Positions 8,994 to 17,965 of a DNA stretch of 64,000 bases are shown in pieces (the stretch's first letter is position 1; every line of letters begins with the position of its first letter). The position numbers and the translations under genes are program-made. The notes beneath the pieces are model-generated. The model worked only from the letters and a program-made list of their open reading frames with translations. It was not told the DNA's origin and ran no database searches. Location: NCBI GenBank assembly GCA_017642885.1, contig JAEPOM010000018.1, forward strand, positions 1 through 64,000, written 5' to 3'. This DNA is from Henriciella sp. (GTDB taxonomy: Bacteria; Pseudomonadota; Alphaproteobacteria; Caulobacterales; Hyphomonadaceae).

Positions 8994-9251
8994 CTAACTC
9001 GCGCGGGTGAAGCCGCTTGGCTGCATCATCGCATAAAGCTGGTCTTTTAGCTGCATGCGCTCGCGCCGCAGCGCTAGTTCTGTCGTGTCGGTTACCGGCT
9101 CAATCCGCTCTTCCATTCGGTGAATGGTGCGATTGATCTCATGATAGCGATCCGCCAGATTTGCGAAATGCGGGCTGGTTCGTTTCAGTTCAGAGATTCG
9201 CTGTTTTTCGCTTGGGAAATCATCGGCGAGTTCATGTGGTGTATGGCTCAT
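8994..9251 (-). CDS. YdcH family (DUF465) small coiled-coil protein
   Basis: 85 residues beginning MSHTPHELADDFP. It carries the DUF465 pattern: an HELA.DFP.....I..L.....HF..L...Y...N..I.R.E N-terminal half, then ELALRRERMQLKDQLYAML near the end. These are small helical cytoplasmic proteins of unknown function. The start at 9251 has GAGGAG 9 nt upstream, and that ribosome site lies inside a strong hairpin (see 9259-9291). It is downstream of ftsK on the same strand and probably partly co-transcribed with it. Confidence 0.88.
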   Translation of the reverse strand: MSHTPHELADDFPSEKQRISELKRTSPHFANLADRYHEINRTIHRMEERIEPVTDTTELALRRERMQLKDQLYAMMQPSGFTRAS

Positions 9252-9258
9252 CGAAAAT

Positions 9259-9291
9259 GGCTCCTCTGGGTTGCTTGAACCCAGAAGAGCC
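9259..9291 (-). promoter_or_regulatory. Hairpin enclosing the ydcH ribosome binding site; possible ftsK terminator
   Basis: A 13-bp stem with one mismatch and a 5-nt loop forms between 9259-9272 and 9278-9291. Read on the minus strand it lies 47 nt after the ftsK stop. The 3' arm contains GAGGAG, the Shine-Dalgarno of the YdcH gene, and is followed by ATTTTCG, a weak U-tract. It could end ftsK transcription, block YdcH translation, or both. Confidence 0.65.
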
Positions 9292-9337
9292 ATCTATTCC
9301 GCCTCCGTCACTTCGGAGAAATGCGTATATCGTTACG

Positions 9338-11716
9338 TTACTCGCCGTCGCCCTGCTTGAGGATCGTGCGCTTCCCGGCATGGTTAGGCGCTGAGATTAC
9401 GCCCTCTTCCTCGAGGCGCTCGATCAAGGTCGCAGCCTTGTTATAGCCAACCTTGAGGCGGCGCTGTAGATAGCTGGTCGAGGCGCGCTTATCGCGCAGT
9501 ACGACCGCCATGGCCTGGGCGTAGAGATCCTCGTCCTTGTCGCCTGTCGAGGTGCCGAGCATGGCATCCATGATGGCGCTGCCAGTGCCTTCTGCAGGCT
9601 CTTCCAGGACTTCAGGATTGTAGTCAGGCTCTCCACCATTATCCCGGAGCCAGTCAACAACCGCTTGGACTTCTTCATCGGACACGAATGGGCCGTGGCA
9701 GCGTTTGGTTTTGACACCCGCTGCCTGATAGAGCAGGTCGCCCATGCCGAGCAGCTGTTCCGCACCTTGCTCACCCAGAATGGTGCGCGAGTCGATTTTC
9801 GTCGTTACCATGTACGAGATACGCGTCGGGAAGTTGGCTTTAATCGTCCCCGTGATGACGTCCACCGACGGGCGCTGCGTCGCGGTAATCAGGTGAATGC
9901 CCGCGGCCCGCGCCATCTGCGCGAGGCGTTGGACGCACCCTTCGATCTCCTTACCAGCGACCATCATCAGGTCAGCCATTTCGTCGATGACAATGACCAG
10001 GTTCGGCACATGATCGAGTGGTAGGATTTCGGTTTCGTATTGCGGCTTGCCGCGATCATCAAAGCCGGTTTGAACTTTGCGGGTCATCTGGTCGCCGCGC
10101 GTGCGGAACTCGGCAGCTTTCTTGTTGAAGCCCGCGAGGTTGCGGACGCCCGCCTTGGACATCAGTTCGTAGCGCATTTCCATTTCGCGGACGGCCCATT
10201 GCAGCGCCAGAACCGCTTTCTTTGGATCGGTCACCACCGGCGAGAGCAGATGTGGAATGCCCTCATAGATGCTCAGCTCGAGCATTTTCGGATCGATGAA
10301 GATAAACCGGCACTCTTCTGGCGGCAGCTTGAAGATCAGCGACAGGATCATCGCGTTCACGCCAACCGACTTACCTGAGCCTGTCGTCCCAGCGATCAAC
10401 AAGTGAGGCATCTTGGCCAGTTCGACGACCGTCGGGGCGCCGCCAATATCTTCGCCAAGCGCCATAGGCAGGACGGCTTTGGTTTTGGTGTAGGCATCAT
10501 GGTCGAGCAAGGAGCGCAAGTAGACCGTCTGGCGCTCTTCGTTCGGAAGCTCGATCCCGATGGCGTTCTTGCCAGGCACAACCGCGATCCGGCACGACAC
10601 GGCGGACATGGAGCGGGCGACATCGTCGGCGAGAGAGATCACACGGGACGATTTCACGCCGGCAGCCGGTTCGAGTTCGAACAAAGTGACAACCGGGCCC
10701 GGGCGAACTTCGCGAATACGGCCGCGCACACCAAACTCGCGCAGAACTTCCGCAAGTCGATTGGCCTTGGAGAGCAAATCATCTTCGTCGATTTCGTTCC
10801 GCTGGGCCGGTGGAACTTGCAGCAAGTCCATAGGCGGCACTTTTCCGCCGCGTCCTTTGCGGGAGCGTTTCACGCGCGTTTTCGGGATCGTCGCAGAGCG
10901 CGGGGCCGTCACAGTGACCGGTTTTGTTGGTGATGCAGCTGGTGCAGGTGGTTCCTCGTCTTCGACGAATACATCCTCATCCAAGTCAGGCTCAATGACC
11001 TCGTTAGTGGGCTCATTTGGCCGGCGAATTCGGAACAGGTCGCTTTCGTCTTCGTCCGTTTCCGCGCCTGATTTCCGGCCGAAACTGAAGCGAGACCATA
11101 AGCCGCCAGCCCGCTGCGCTGCGCGGGCGCTGGATTTCGCGGCTGCTGACTGGAGCAAGAGGGCATCACCGCGGCGGAAACCAAGTGCTGCGAAGGCGCA
11201 AATCAGTCCGAGACCGCCCGCGACAAAGCCGGAAAGAAGCTCTGGCATCGGCAGTAATAGGGCTCTAAACGGCATCGCCGCGAGATCATGCAAGCCATCC
11301 CCGACCATGCCGCCCAGTCCAGCGCGAAGCGGCCAGGAGGTCGGCACCGGCCAGGCGGCAAAGCACGCCGCTGACAGAGGAACGAACAAAAAGCCGAGCA
11401 TCCACCTCCGGATTTTCGGCGCCCCGATCAGCACCGCGCGCATAGCGCCGCCAATCATCAGCGCGAGCCCCGCGACCCAGGCCGACCAGCCGAGCAGTTG
11501 GCGCATGACATCTGCGAACACAGCGCCGCCGGCCCCGAACAGGTTTTCGACACCGCGATCACTGGCTGCATTCCAGCTAGGATCAAGCGGGTCGTACGAG
11601 CCGACGCTGCCACAGATGAAGACCCCAAGGGCGAACGCCCCGGTGCCTGTAATAATACGCCAGACAGGATCTGACACTTCGCGCATGGGCGCCGCTTCTG
11701 CGATTGTATTCGCCAT
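9338..11716 (-). CDS. ftsK: DNA translocase FtsK
   Basis: 792 residues. An N-terminal region of about four membrane helices (20-185) anchors the protein at the division septum. A charged proline-rich linker (about 210-300) follows, then the FtsK_alpha and motor domains with Walker A GTTGSGKS at 443-450, Walker B LVIVIDEMADLM, and ITATQRPS. The C-terminal winged-helix gamma domain (about 725-790, RRLKVGYNKAATLIERLEEEG) reads polar KOPS sequences. FtsK pumps chromosome termini apart and activates XerCD at dif. Length is typical for short-linker alphaproteobacterial FtsK. Confidence 0.96.
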   Translation of the reverse strand: MANTIAEAAPMREVSDPVWRIITGTGAFALGVFICGSVGSYDPLDPSWNAASDRGVENLFGAGGAVFADVMRQLLGWSAWVAGLALMIGGAMRAVLIGAPKIRRWMLGFLFVPLSAACFAAWPVPTSWPLRAGLGGMVGDGLHDLAAMPFRALLLPMPELLSGFVAGGLGLICAFAALGFRRGDALLLQSAAAKSSARAAQRAGGLWSRFSFGRKSGAETDEDESDLFRIRRPNEPTNEVIEPDLDEDVFVEDEEPPAPAASPTKPVTVTAPRSATIPKTRVKRSRKGRGGKVPPMDLLQVPPAQRNEIDEDDLLSKANRLAEVLREFGVRGRIREVRPGPVVTLFELEPAAGVKSSRVISLADDVARSMSAVSCRIAVVPGKNAIGIELPNEERQTVYLRSLLDHDAYTKTKAVLPMALGEDIGGAPTVVELAKMPHLLIAGTTGSGKSVGVNAMILSLIFKLPPEECRFIFIDPKMLELSIYEGIPHLLSPVVTDPKKAVLALQWAVREMEMRYELMSKAGVRNLAGFNKKAAEFRTRGDQMTRKVQTGFDDRGKPQYETEILPLDHVPNLVIVIDEMADLMMVAGKEIEGCVQRLAQMARAAGIHLITATQRPSVDVITGTIKANFPTRISYMVTTKIDSRTILGEQGAEQLLGMGDLLYQAAGVKTKRCHGPFVSDEEVQAVVDWLRDNGGEPDYNPEVLEEPAEGTGSAIMDAMLGTSTGDKDEDLYAQAMAVVLRDKRASTSYLQRRLKVGYNKAATLIERLEEEGVISAPNHAGKRTILKQGDGE

Positions 11717-11808
11717 AATCTACACTCCGGGATCGGACGGACGTTCTGAACCAAAAATGAAATTACAAGGACGGCCTTAAAACGGCGCTAACAGACATGA
11801 TTTTGACG

Positions 11809-11838
11809 AAAAAACCCCCGGAGCCGAAGCGCCGGGGG
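11809..11838 (-). terminator. Rho-independent terminator
   Basis: A 7-bp CCCCCGG/CCGGGGG stem reads on the minus strand and is followed by a run of six T (A9-14 of this stretch on the plus strand). It is the last of three hairpins after the amtB stop and separates amtB from ftsK. Confidence 0.85.
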
Positions 11839-11852
11839 TAAGTCGGGAGGAA

Positions 11853-11909
11853 ACGCTTCCGAACTATGGAAGCGTACTGGTAACCAGCGCCGAGCCTGTC
11901 GGCGCTGGT
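11853..11909 (-). other. Two perfect hairpins in the amtB 3' untranslated region
   Basis: ACGCTTCC/GGAAGCGT (8 bp, 7-nt loop, 11853-11875) and ACCAGCGCCGA/TCGGCGCTGGT (11 bp, 5-nt loop, 11883-11909) lie between the amtB stop at 11919 and the terminator at 11815-11838. Three stable hairpins in a row is more than termination needs. The extra ones may stabilise the mRNA or form a 3'-end small RNA. Confidence 0.6.
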
Positions 11910-11918
11910 AAACTGGGA

Positions 11919-13265
11919 TTAGGAAGCAAACTCTGGATAGGCTTCGACACCTGTATCCGCGCGGTCGAGGCCAAGCTGTTCTTCCTCTTCGCTGACGCGA
12001 ACACCGATGGTGAGTTTCAGGAGCATCCACACTGCAGCAGAGGCGGCGCAAACGAACACACCGGTTAGGACGACGCCGACAAGCTGGCCGACATAGCTGA
12101 CGCCAATCGCGCCTTCCGCGTCTGCAGCTGGTGGCATGATGACATTGCCGTACGAGGCCGCGACGATGATGGTTCCCCAAATACCGCACACGAGGTGGGC
12201 TGGGATCGCGCCAACGACATCGTCAATCTTCAGCTTGTCGAGCAGCGGTACGGTCAGGACCACGAGAACCCCGCCAACAGCACCGATGGCGACGGCTCCG
12301 CCCATGCTTGGGGCGAGCGGTTCGGCTGTGATTGAAACGAGGCCACCAATTGCGCCGTTAAAGGCCATGGTTGGATCGACTTTGCCCTTGTAGAGCACGG
12401 AAGTCAGGACCATCGCGGCGAGCACGCCGCCGACAGCAGCCATATTCGTATTGGCGAAGATCTTGGAGACGGCGTTGATGTCGTCAAAGGTTCCTGCGGC
12501 GAGCTGAGACGCGCCGTTAAAGCCGAACCAGCCGAACCAGAGAATGAACGTACCAAGCGCTGCCAAAGGAATGTTGGAGCCAGGCATCGGGTTCACCTTC
12601 TCGCCGAAATACTTGCCAGCGCGAGGTCCGATGATGATGGCACCGATCAGCGCGGCCCAGCCACCGGTTGAGTGAACAAGCGTCGATCCAGCAAAGTCGG
12701 AGAAGCCCCACTCGCTGTCGAGATAGCCGCCGCCCCATTCCCAGGACGCGACGATCGGGTAGATGAAGGCTGTCAGAACGGCCACGAAAGCCAGGAACGA
12801 CCAGAGCTTCACGCGCTCAGCGACCGTACCGGAGACAATCGATGCGGCGGTCGCGACAAACACCATCTGGAAGAACCAGTCAGAGCTTGCGGCATAACCC
12901 GTATCGAGGCTTTCTTCACCAGCCCAGATGAAGGCGGGAACCCCAAAAATACCATTCAGAATAGTCTCGCTCGGATACGCCATATTGTAACCGACCAGCC
13001 AGAACATCAGGCCGGCGATTGAGAACAGCGCGATATTCTTCAAAGACTGCATAGACGCGTTCTTGGACCGCACCAGGCCAGCTTCGAGGCAGAGGAAGCC
13101 CGCGGCCATGAACATCACGATCAGACCACCAATGAGGAACAGATACGAGCTGTCCACATAAGCGCTGACCGCGCTTGCATCCTGGGCGTGGGCAGCGAGC
13201 CCCGCTAGCCCGGCAACCGGGAGCATCATCGCGCCCCGCATTGCTGTTTTCATCCATAGTTTCAT
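11919..13265 (-). CDS. amtB: Ammonium transporter AmtB
   Basis: 448 residues. A cleavable signal peptide (MLPVAGLAGLAAHAQD, about 14-29) is followed by eleven membrane helices. Amt signatures include GGLIVMFMAAGFLCLEAGLVR, STGGWAALIGAIIIGPR after FAGSTLVH (the first pore His region), FILWFGWFGFNGAS and IPAHLVCGIWGT (the second pore His region). It is the trimeric inner-membrane channel for ammonium/ammonia uptake, normally blocked by uridylylation-controlled P-II protein. No P-II gene is adjacent, although glnK-amtB pairing is usual; the P-II gene of this window is about 20 kb away at 32090. Confidence 0.96.
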   Translation of the reverse strand: MKLWMKTAMRGAMMLPVAGLAGLAAHAQDASAVSAYVDSSYLFLIGGLIVMFMAAGFLCLEAGLVRSKNASMQSLKNIALFSIAGLMFWLVGYNMAYPSETILNGIFGVPAFIWAGEESLDTGYAASSDWFFQMVFVATAASIVSGTVAERVKLWSFLAFVAVLTAFIYPIVASWEWGGGYLDSEWGFSDFAGSTLVHSTGGWAALIGAIIIGPRAGKYFGEKVNPMPGSNIPLAALGTFILWFGWFGFNGASQLAAGTFDDINAVSKIFANTNMAAVGGVLAAMVLTSVLYKGKVDPTMAFNGAIGGLVSITAEPLAPSMGGAVAIGAVGGVLVVLTVPLLDKLKIDDVVGAIPAHLVCGIWGTIIVAASYGNVIMPPAADAEGAIGVSYVGQLVGVVLTGVFVCAASAAVWMLLKLTIGVRVSEEEEQLGLDRADTGVEAYPEFAS

Positions 13266-13457
13266 AGCCCGTATCTCCCGCAGCTCTGATTGATTGACTT
13301 GGGCAACAAAGCCGTCTGCCTAAATTCGCGCCAGAACTTTGAGAGGAAGAAACTACAGCCGCCCCATCTTTGATCAAAAATCGAGCAGGCTGCGACCCAA
13401 ACGCCCGTTTGTCTGTCAGGCATGGACCTCACGCGCGCGGTTTCATATCTGAATTCC

Positions 13458-14684
13458 ATGGAAGATCAGATCTACGACGTAGCGATTGTTGGCGCAGGCC
13501 CAACAGGAGCCGCCCTGGCGCTCGGACTGGCGCACGCGGGCTTAAGCGTAGCGGTGATCGACACGCGTGATCCCGAAGCTGAATTGAAGGCCGACGGCCG
13601 CAATTTCGCGATTGTCACAGGAAGCTGGCGCATGCTGCGTAAATTGGGCATCGCTGCGCAACTGGAAGAAAAGAGCCAGCCCTTGCGAGGACTAGAAGCC
13701 GTAGATGGCGGCACACACTTTTTTGGCCGACCCTCAATTCTGTTTACGCAAGAAGATCTCGACAGCGCTGATCCCGATGAGCCGCTCGGTCAGATGGTTA
13801 TGGCTGAACCATTACAGGCCGCGTTGGATCGCGCTATGGATGCAGCGGATGGCATCGAACGGATCGCACCGGACTTTTTCGCCGCTCAGACGAGCTTAGC
13901 CGACGCTGTGCTCATCGACTTGAAGAGTGGGCGGCAATTGAAGACCCGATTGCTCGTGGGTTCAGACGGTATGAACTCTCCTGTGCGCCAGTCTCTCGGG
14001 ATCGCGACCGAGGGGCGCGACTATGACAAATCCGTCTTCACCGCGAACGTCTCGCTGAGCCGCCCGCACGAAGGCATCGCCCGGCAATTGTTTACTCCAG
14101 AAGGGCCGTTCGCGACGCTTCCCCTGTGCGGCGATCGCGCCAATCTCGCCTGGTACATGCAGCGCGGTGCTGCAGAGGCGCTGGCCGCCATGCCAAAATC
14201 AGACGCCGAAGCGGAACTGAATTCGCGGTTCTCCGATTTCGCGGGAGAGATGAAAATTGAAGGCAAGGCCGGATCGTATCCGCTAATCCTGCAACTCGCG
14301 ACAGAGATGACGGGACCTCGCGCTGCTCTTGTTGGCGATGCGGCGCGGCGCGTGAATCCGTTGGCAGGGCAGGGCCTCAATCAAGGCTTCCGGGACGTCG
14401 CAGCCCTCATCGACATCGCCGAGCAGACCCTTCATCTGGGCGGAGAGATTGGCTCACCGCAAATGTTGGAAGCCTACAGCCAGGCGCGCAGATTTGACGG
14501 CACGGGCACCGCGCTTGCGCTAGATGCGATTGATCGCCTGTTCTCGAATGATGCAAGCTGGACGAAGCCCATCCGCACGCTTGGCATGATCGCAGCGTCG
14601 AAGATTTCACCCCTGCGCCGATTCCTCACGCAAAAAGCTAGCGCGACAGAAGACGGCGTAGCGGGTCCGATGAGTGATTGGTAG
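13458..14684 (+). CDS. UbiH/UbiF/VisC-family FAD monooxygenase (ubiquinone hydroxylase)
   Basis: 408 residues from this start. The N-terminal dinucleotide-binding motif VAIVGAGPTGAALALGLA is followed by the GD motif region LVGSDGMNSPVRQSLGI (about 175-190) and the FAD ribityl motif ALVGDAARRVNPLAGQGLNQGFRD (about 292-315). These define class A flavoprotein hydroxylases of the UbiH/F/I group, which hydroxylate the ubiquinone ring. An in-frame start at 13422 would add 12 residues; neither start has a clear ribosome site, and homologues usually begin close to the FAD motif. The ring position cannot be assigned. Confidence 0.88.
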   Translation: MEDQIYDVAIVGAGPTGAALALGLAHAGLSVAVIDTRDPEAELKADGRNFAIVTGSWRMLRKLGIAAQLEEKSQPLRGLEAVDGGTHFFGRPSILFTQEDLDSADPDEPLGQMVMAEPLQAALDRAMDAADGIERIAPDFFAAQTSLADAVLIDLKSGRQLKTRLLVGSDGMNSPVRQSLGIATEGRDYDKSVFTANVSLSRPHEGIARQLFTPEGPFATLPLCGDRANLAWYMQRGAAEALAAMPKSDAEAELNSRFSDFAGEMKIEGKAGSYPLILQLATEMTGPRAALVGDAARRVNPLAGQGLNQGFRDVAALIDIAEQTLHLGGEIGSPQMLEAYSQARRFDGTGTALALDAIDRLFSNDASWTKPIRTLGMIAASKISPLRRFLTQKASATEDGVAGPMSDW

Positions 14685-15060
14685 GGCGCTCCAGCCAAAG
14701 CGCGCCTGAATTATACAGATAGAGAAATGCGTCGGTCGATTCCTGCGCCGCCTTCCCGGCCATTTCGCCAGCCAGTCTTTTGTTCGCGATACGCTGAAGC
14801 ACGGCGAATCCGACGATCGGAATACAGGTCCACCAGGCGACAAAGAATGTGCAGATCACGCCTGCGAGCAACAGGAAGTCCGATACCAGGTTGAGCAACG
14901 CGATCTGGTTCGCATAGTGTGCGCCTAGGCGTTTCAGAACGTCTGTGCGCGCATGCAGATACTCGGCGTCGAGCGCCCAGGTCTGATCTGGCGTCGCACT
15001 GACACGAACGGTCATGCGGCTGTCTTCGCCGCGCGGGATTGAATACGCTGTTGCTGTCAT
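14638..15060 (-). CDS. Hypothetical protein with two membrane helices
   Basis: 140 residues. Two hydrophobic segments at about 53-70 and 72-90 (NLVSDFLLLAGVICTFFVAWW, then CIPIVGFAVLQRI) are flanked by helical charged regions, suggesting a hairpin membrane protein with both ends in the cytoplasm. GGAG lies 6 nt before the start. Its 3' end overlaps the end of the convergent UbiH-type gene by 47 nt. I do not recognise the family. Confidence 0.65.
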   Translation of the reverse strand: MTATAYSIPRGEDSRMTVRVSATPDQTWALDAEYLHARTDVLKRLGAHYANQIALLNLVSDFLLLAGVICTFFVAWWTCIPIVGFAVLQRIANKRLAGEMAGKAAQESTDAFLYLYNSGALWLERPTNHSSDPLRRLLSR

Positions 15061-15133
15061 TCTACGCTCCGGTGCTAGTCCGGTAGTCTCGTAAAATAGC
15101 CGCGATGGCTTAACGAAACCTATCAGCGATCAA

Positions 15134-15391
15134 TCATGAACTCGCTTTAATCGAAAGCGCGTGCAGGCCGGTTTCGAATTCAGGCTTCAGAACATCCATG
15201 ACGGCGCGCTGTCTCGCAACGCGTGAAAGACCCTCAAACGACGAGGCGGAGATGACCACTGTATAGTGCGTTTCGCCCTCTGGCCGGGCGCCGGAATGAC
15301 CGGCATGTTTATGGCTATCATCCACCACATCCAGCGCCTCTGGCTGGAAAGCGTCTGTCAAAATCTGACGAATGCGTTCTGATCTGTTCAT
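15134..15391 (-). CDS. bolA: BolA family protein
   Basis: 85 residues with the BolA class II KH-like fold pattern: an N-terminal RSERIRQILTDAF helix, DDSHKHAGHSG (about 24-34, with the metal-coordinating His in the loop), THYTVVISASSFEGLSRVARQRAV, and ELKPEFETGLHALSIKA-type C-terminus. BolA proteins partner monothiol glutaredoxins in Fe-S trafficking and iron sensing. It is divergent from the J-domain gene, an arrangement seen widely in alphaproteobacteria. Confidence 0.93.
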   Translation of the reverse strand: MNRSERIRQILTDAFQPEALDVVDDSHKHAGHSGARPEGETHYTVVISASSFEGLSRVARQRAVMDVLKPEFETGLHALSIKASS

Positions 15392-15435
15392 TAGTTCTGG
15401 TCTCTTTAACCCGAAGCACCTATGTTACCGCGCCT

Positions 15436-16053
15436 ATGGATGACCGATACAAATATCGCCCTAAGTTCACTGATATAAGAGTGAAACCACCGGCCGACGA
15501 GAGCTCGCGTGAAAAAGCCGCGAAAACAAGAACCTGTGAGTATCCCAGCTGCGATCTGGCGGGGGAACACCCGGCCCCTATGCAGTTTGGTGACGGCAAA
15601 CATTGGTTCTGCAAACGCCACGCTGCGGAGTACAATAAAAGCTTCAACTTCTTCGACACGATGAACGAAGAACAGTTGAAAGCGTTTAACGAGAATGCGC
15701 GCTACGGCTTCAAGCAGACCTGGAAGTTCGGCGCGGGCCCAATGGGCGGCGACAAGGCTGGCAAGTCACACGACCCCAAGACCTGGCGTGGCTCTGAATT
15801 CTTCGAAAACGCCGCCGAGGCGCGCGAGCATCGCCGCGCCAATCGGTCGGCCACCGGCGTCGCCAAACGCGCCCTGGCCGAGTTGGACCTGGATGCTGAT
15901 GCGAAAGCACCGGAAGTGCGCGCCCGATACGCTGAATATGTCCGCCGGTTCCATCCCGATTCCAATAGCGGTGACCGATCTTCAGAAGAAAAGCTCGCGC
16001 GCGTCATCCGAGCGGGCAAGACGCTGAAGGCCGCGGGCCTGATGAAGGACTGA
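15436..16053 (+). CDS. J-domain (DnaJ-like) protein with an N-terminal Cys cluster
   Basis: 205 residues. The last third carries a short J domain with the hallmark HPD at 173-175 (RRFHPDSN), preceded by the helix VRARYAEYVR and followed by EEKLARVIRAGKTLKAAG. The N-terminal half has C34, C39, C59 and H62, which could bind one zinc ion, then an aromatic-rich helix (NEEQLKAFNENARYGFKQTW). It should recruit an Hsp70 (DnaK) to an unknown client. It is divergent from bolA, as in many alphaproteobacteria. Confidence 0.85.
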   Translation: MDDRYKYRPKFTDIRVKPPADESSREKAAKTRTCEYPSCDLAGEHPAPMQFGDGKHWFCKRHAAEYNKSFNFFDTMNEEQLKAFNENARYGFKQTWKFGAGPMGGDKAGKSHDPKTWRGSEFFENAAEAREHRRANRSATGVAKRALAELDLDADAKAPEVRARYAEYVRRFHPDSNSGDRSSEEKLARVIRAGKTLKAAGLMKD

Positions 16054-16097
16054 CTCGTTTTCTTGCCGGACCCCACAAATTGCGTCACCTCTGAGCG

Positions 16098-16976
16098 ATG
16101 GAGGAGGCCCCAAAACTCTCATACGCAGAGTATTTTGATCACCCGCTGAAACGCGGCGTGGTGCGCACGATTGAGCGCCTCTCAGGTCAGCCTTATCTGC
16201 AACGCTTGTATGAAACCTATCGCGAAAGCCTGACCGACGAGCCGTTCTTCGCTGCCGCGGTAAAGCTCCTAAATCTCGATGTGGAATTCAGTTCCGCGCA
16301 TCTGGCCCAGATTCCCGAAACCGGACCGCTTGTCGTGGTCGCCAATCATCCATTCGGCGTCCTCGATGGCTTGCTGATTTCCTGGCTCATTTCGCTCCGT
16401 CGCAAGGATTTCAAAGTCCTGACAAATGCCGTGCTTGATGGCGCGCCAGAAGCACGCGAATGGCTTCTGCCCATAGATTTTGCACCAACAAAAGAAGCCC
16501 GGGCAACGAATATCGCGACCCGCGCGGAATGCCTGGAGCGTCTAGGGGCAGGTGAGTGCATCATCGTTTTCCCAGCAGGCGGGGTGTCGACCTCGCCAAC
16601 ACCGTTTTATCGCGCTGCGGTCGATGATACCTGGAAGCCCTTCACCGCGAAATTGATCACGCGCAGCGGAGCGCACGTGACACCGGTCTTTTTTGAAGGG
16701 CAAAACTCACGCTTGTTCCAATGGGCGAGCCATGTCTCGATCGAGTTGCGGCTGGCGCTAATCTTTCGCGAAGTCAAACGCCGGGTCGGGACGGCTATAC
16801 AGGTTCACATTGGGGAAACCCTCACCCCGGAAACCCTGGCCAGTGCAGGCAAACGCCATGAATTGATGAGCTTCCTGCGAGATCAAACCTACGGTATGGC
16901 GCCGAGTGCGCAACAACGCTCTATCGCCAAAGCACAGGCAAAGTTCGACGCCGCGAAGCCGGCCATTTTTCACTGA
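16098..16976 (+). CDS. Lysophospholipid acyltransferase family protein (PlsC-like)
   Basis: 292 residues. The acyltransferase motif I appears as NHPFGVLD (83-90; His and Asp five residues apart, as in the hemolysin/OlsA-like branch). Motif III follows as IVFPAGGVST (about 155-164), and VTPVFFEGQNSRLF is motif IV. Members transfer an acyl group from acyl-ACP or acyl-CoA to a lyso-lipid, including ornithine lipid synthesis in some alphaproteobacteria. No ornithine lipid partner gene (olsB) is adjacent. It converges with the next gene with no gap. Confidence 0.85.
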   Translation: MEEAPKLSYAEYFDHPLKRGVVRTIERLSGQPYLQRLYETYRESLTDEPFFAAAVKLLNLDVEFSSAHLAQIPETGPLVVVANHPFGVLDGLLISWLISLRRKDFKVLTNAVLDGAPEAREWLLPIDFAPTKEARATNIATRAECLERLGAGECIIVFPAGGVSTSPTPFYRAAVDDTWKPFTAKLITRSGAHVTPVFFEGQNSRLFQWASHVSIELRLALIFREVKRRVGTAIQVHIGETLTPETLASAGKRHELMSFLRDQTYGMAPSAQQRSIAKAQAKFDAAKPAIFH

Positions 16977-17816
16977 TCAGGGAATGTAGACCGTGTAGAT
17001 CACGTCCGCTTCGACGTCGAACGTACCGTCGCTCAGGTCGATATTGCCCGTGTTCCAGCGATAATCGAGATCAAACCGTACAGATTGATCGGCAATCGTG
17101 CCCGGGCTCGCCGCCGTGCGACGGTTACCGCGGAAAATGTCACGGCCTGCCGTCAGTGTGGAAAGTCTGCGATAGCCATTCCACTGCACCCCGGAACTAT
17201 TGGTGTTGCTTGAATGCGGGATCTGAGCCGCGCTGCCAAACGCGAGACCATCATCCGTACCGGACTGCGTCATGCGCATGCGGACGCGGATCAGGTTCAG
17301 ATCCGCCGGATCACTCACCGGCGCGGCGACGACGTCAATATTGAACGCCTTATTGGTAGCGACATAGAAACTGGTCAGGATATCGCTGCGGATCGTGCGG
17401 ACGTCCGTCGCGCCATTTAGCCGAAACGGATTGAGGACATCAGCCGCAGAGGTGAAGCGGTCGCCTTGCCGCGTGTTCTGGTTGCCGCCCCCCGGACTGT
17501 TTTGGATGCGCAAGGTTGCGCCGGTCCCATCCGGAAAAGCGTTATCCGTTGCGGCCAGGCTTCCCGTAATGACGGTATGTACATCGCCATTGATCAAATC
17601 GGTATCGGCCCCGCCGCTATCGATGATGAAATCCGAAACAATTGGTGCTGTGCCGCTGGCATCGGCGGCCCAAACAATGGCGACGCCGTCCACGTTGAAA
17701 TGGGGGCGGTCAACAACACTGCCCATCGATGTCTGAGAGAGGCTCAATCCAGCCCCGACAAACACAACGCTCATGCGCGCCCACGCCCATTTATTATCGA
17801 TCTTCAAATCTCCCAT
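16977..17816 (-). CDS. Secreted protein of unknown function, paralogue of the gene at 53312
   Basis: 279 residues. A basic N-terminus and hydrophobic stretch (about 12-33) look like a signal peptide, and the mature part is rich in Gly, Ser, Thr, Asp and beta-strand patterns. It shares clear blocks with the 284-residue protein at 53312: VDRPHFNV (35-42), IVW at 47-49, VATN.AF.I (152-160), DGLAFGS.AQ.PHS (189-202), [12 protein letters not shown] (238-249) and a C-terminal YTVY-x-P. There are no Cys and no catalytic motif. A beta-sandwich surface or matrix protein is a guess from composition. It is adjacent to, but divergent from, purA. Confidence 0.8.
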   Translation of the reverse strand: MGDLKIDNKWAWARMSVVFVGAGLSLSQTSMGSVVDRPHFNVDGVAIVWAADASGTAPIVSDFIIDSGGADTDLINGDVHTVITGSLAATDNAFPDGTGATLRIQNSPGGGNQNTRQGDRFTSAADVLNPFRLNGATDVRTIRSDILTSFYVATNKAFNIDVVAAPVSDPADLNLIRVRMRMTQSGTDDGLAFGSAAQIPHSSNTNSSGVQWNGYRRLSTLTAGRDIFRGNRRTAASPGTIADQSVRFDLDYRWNTGNIDLSDGTFDVEADVIYTVYIP

Positions 17817-17965
17817 TCCGCCGATTTACCATAGTCGGGTTTGGGTCTGGATAACTGGAAAGATCGAATTTTATCGATTCTCTCACGGGGATTGTTCGTG
17901 TGGGGCTTGCTTTTTGGAGCCAAACGAGGTCATTGGCGCGGGTCCTGATTTAGGAGTTTCAGAAC

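Noticed and set aside
10560-11780. A 406-residue plus-strand open frame
   Set aside because: It lies opposite ftsK, is Ser/Arg-rich with no motifs, and is an artefact of GC-rich codon use in ftsK.
13266-13457. Sigma-54 promoter before amtB
   Set aside because: I looked for GG-N10-GC on the minus strand and found no match with correct spacing.
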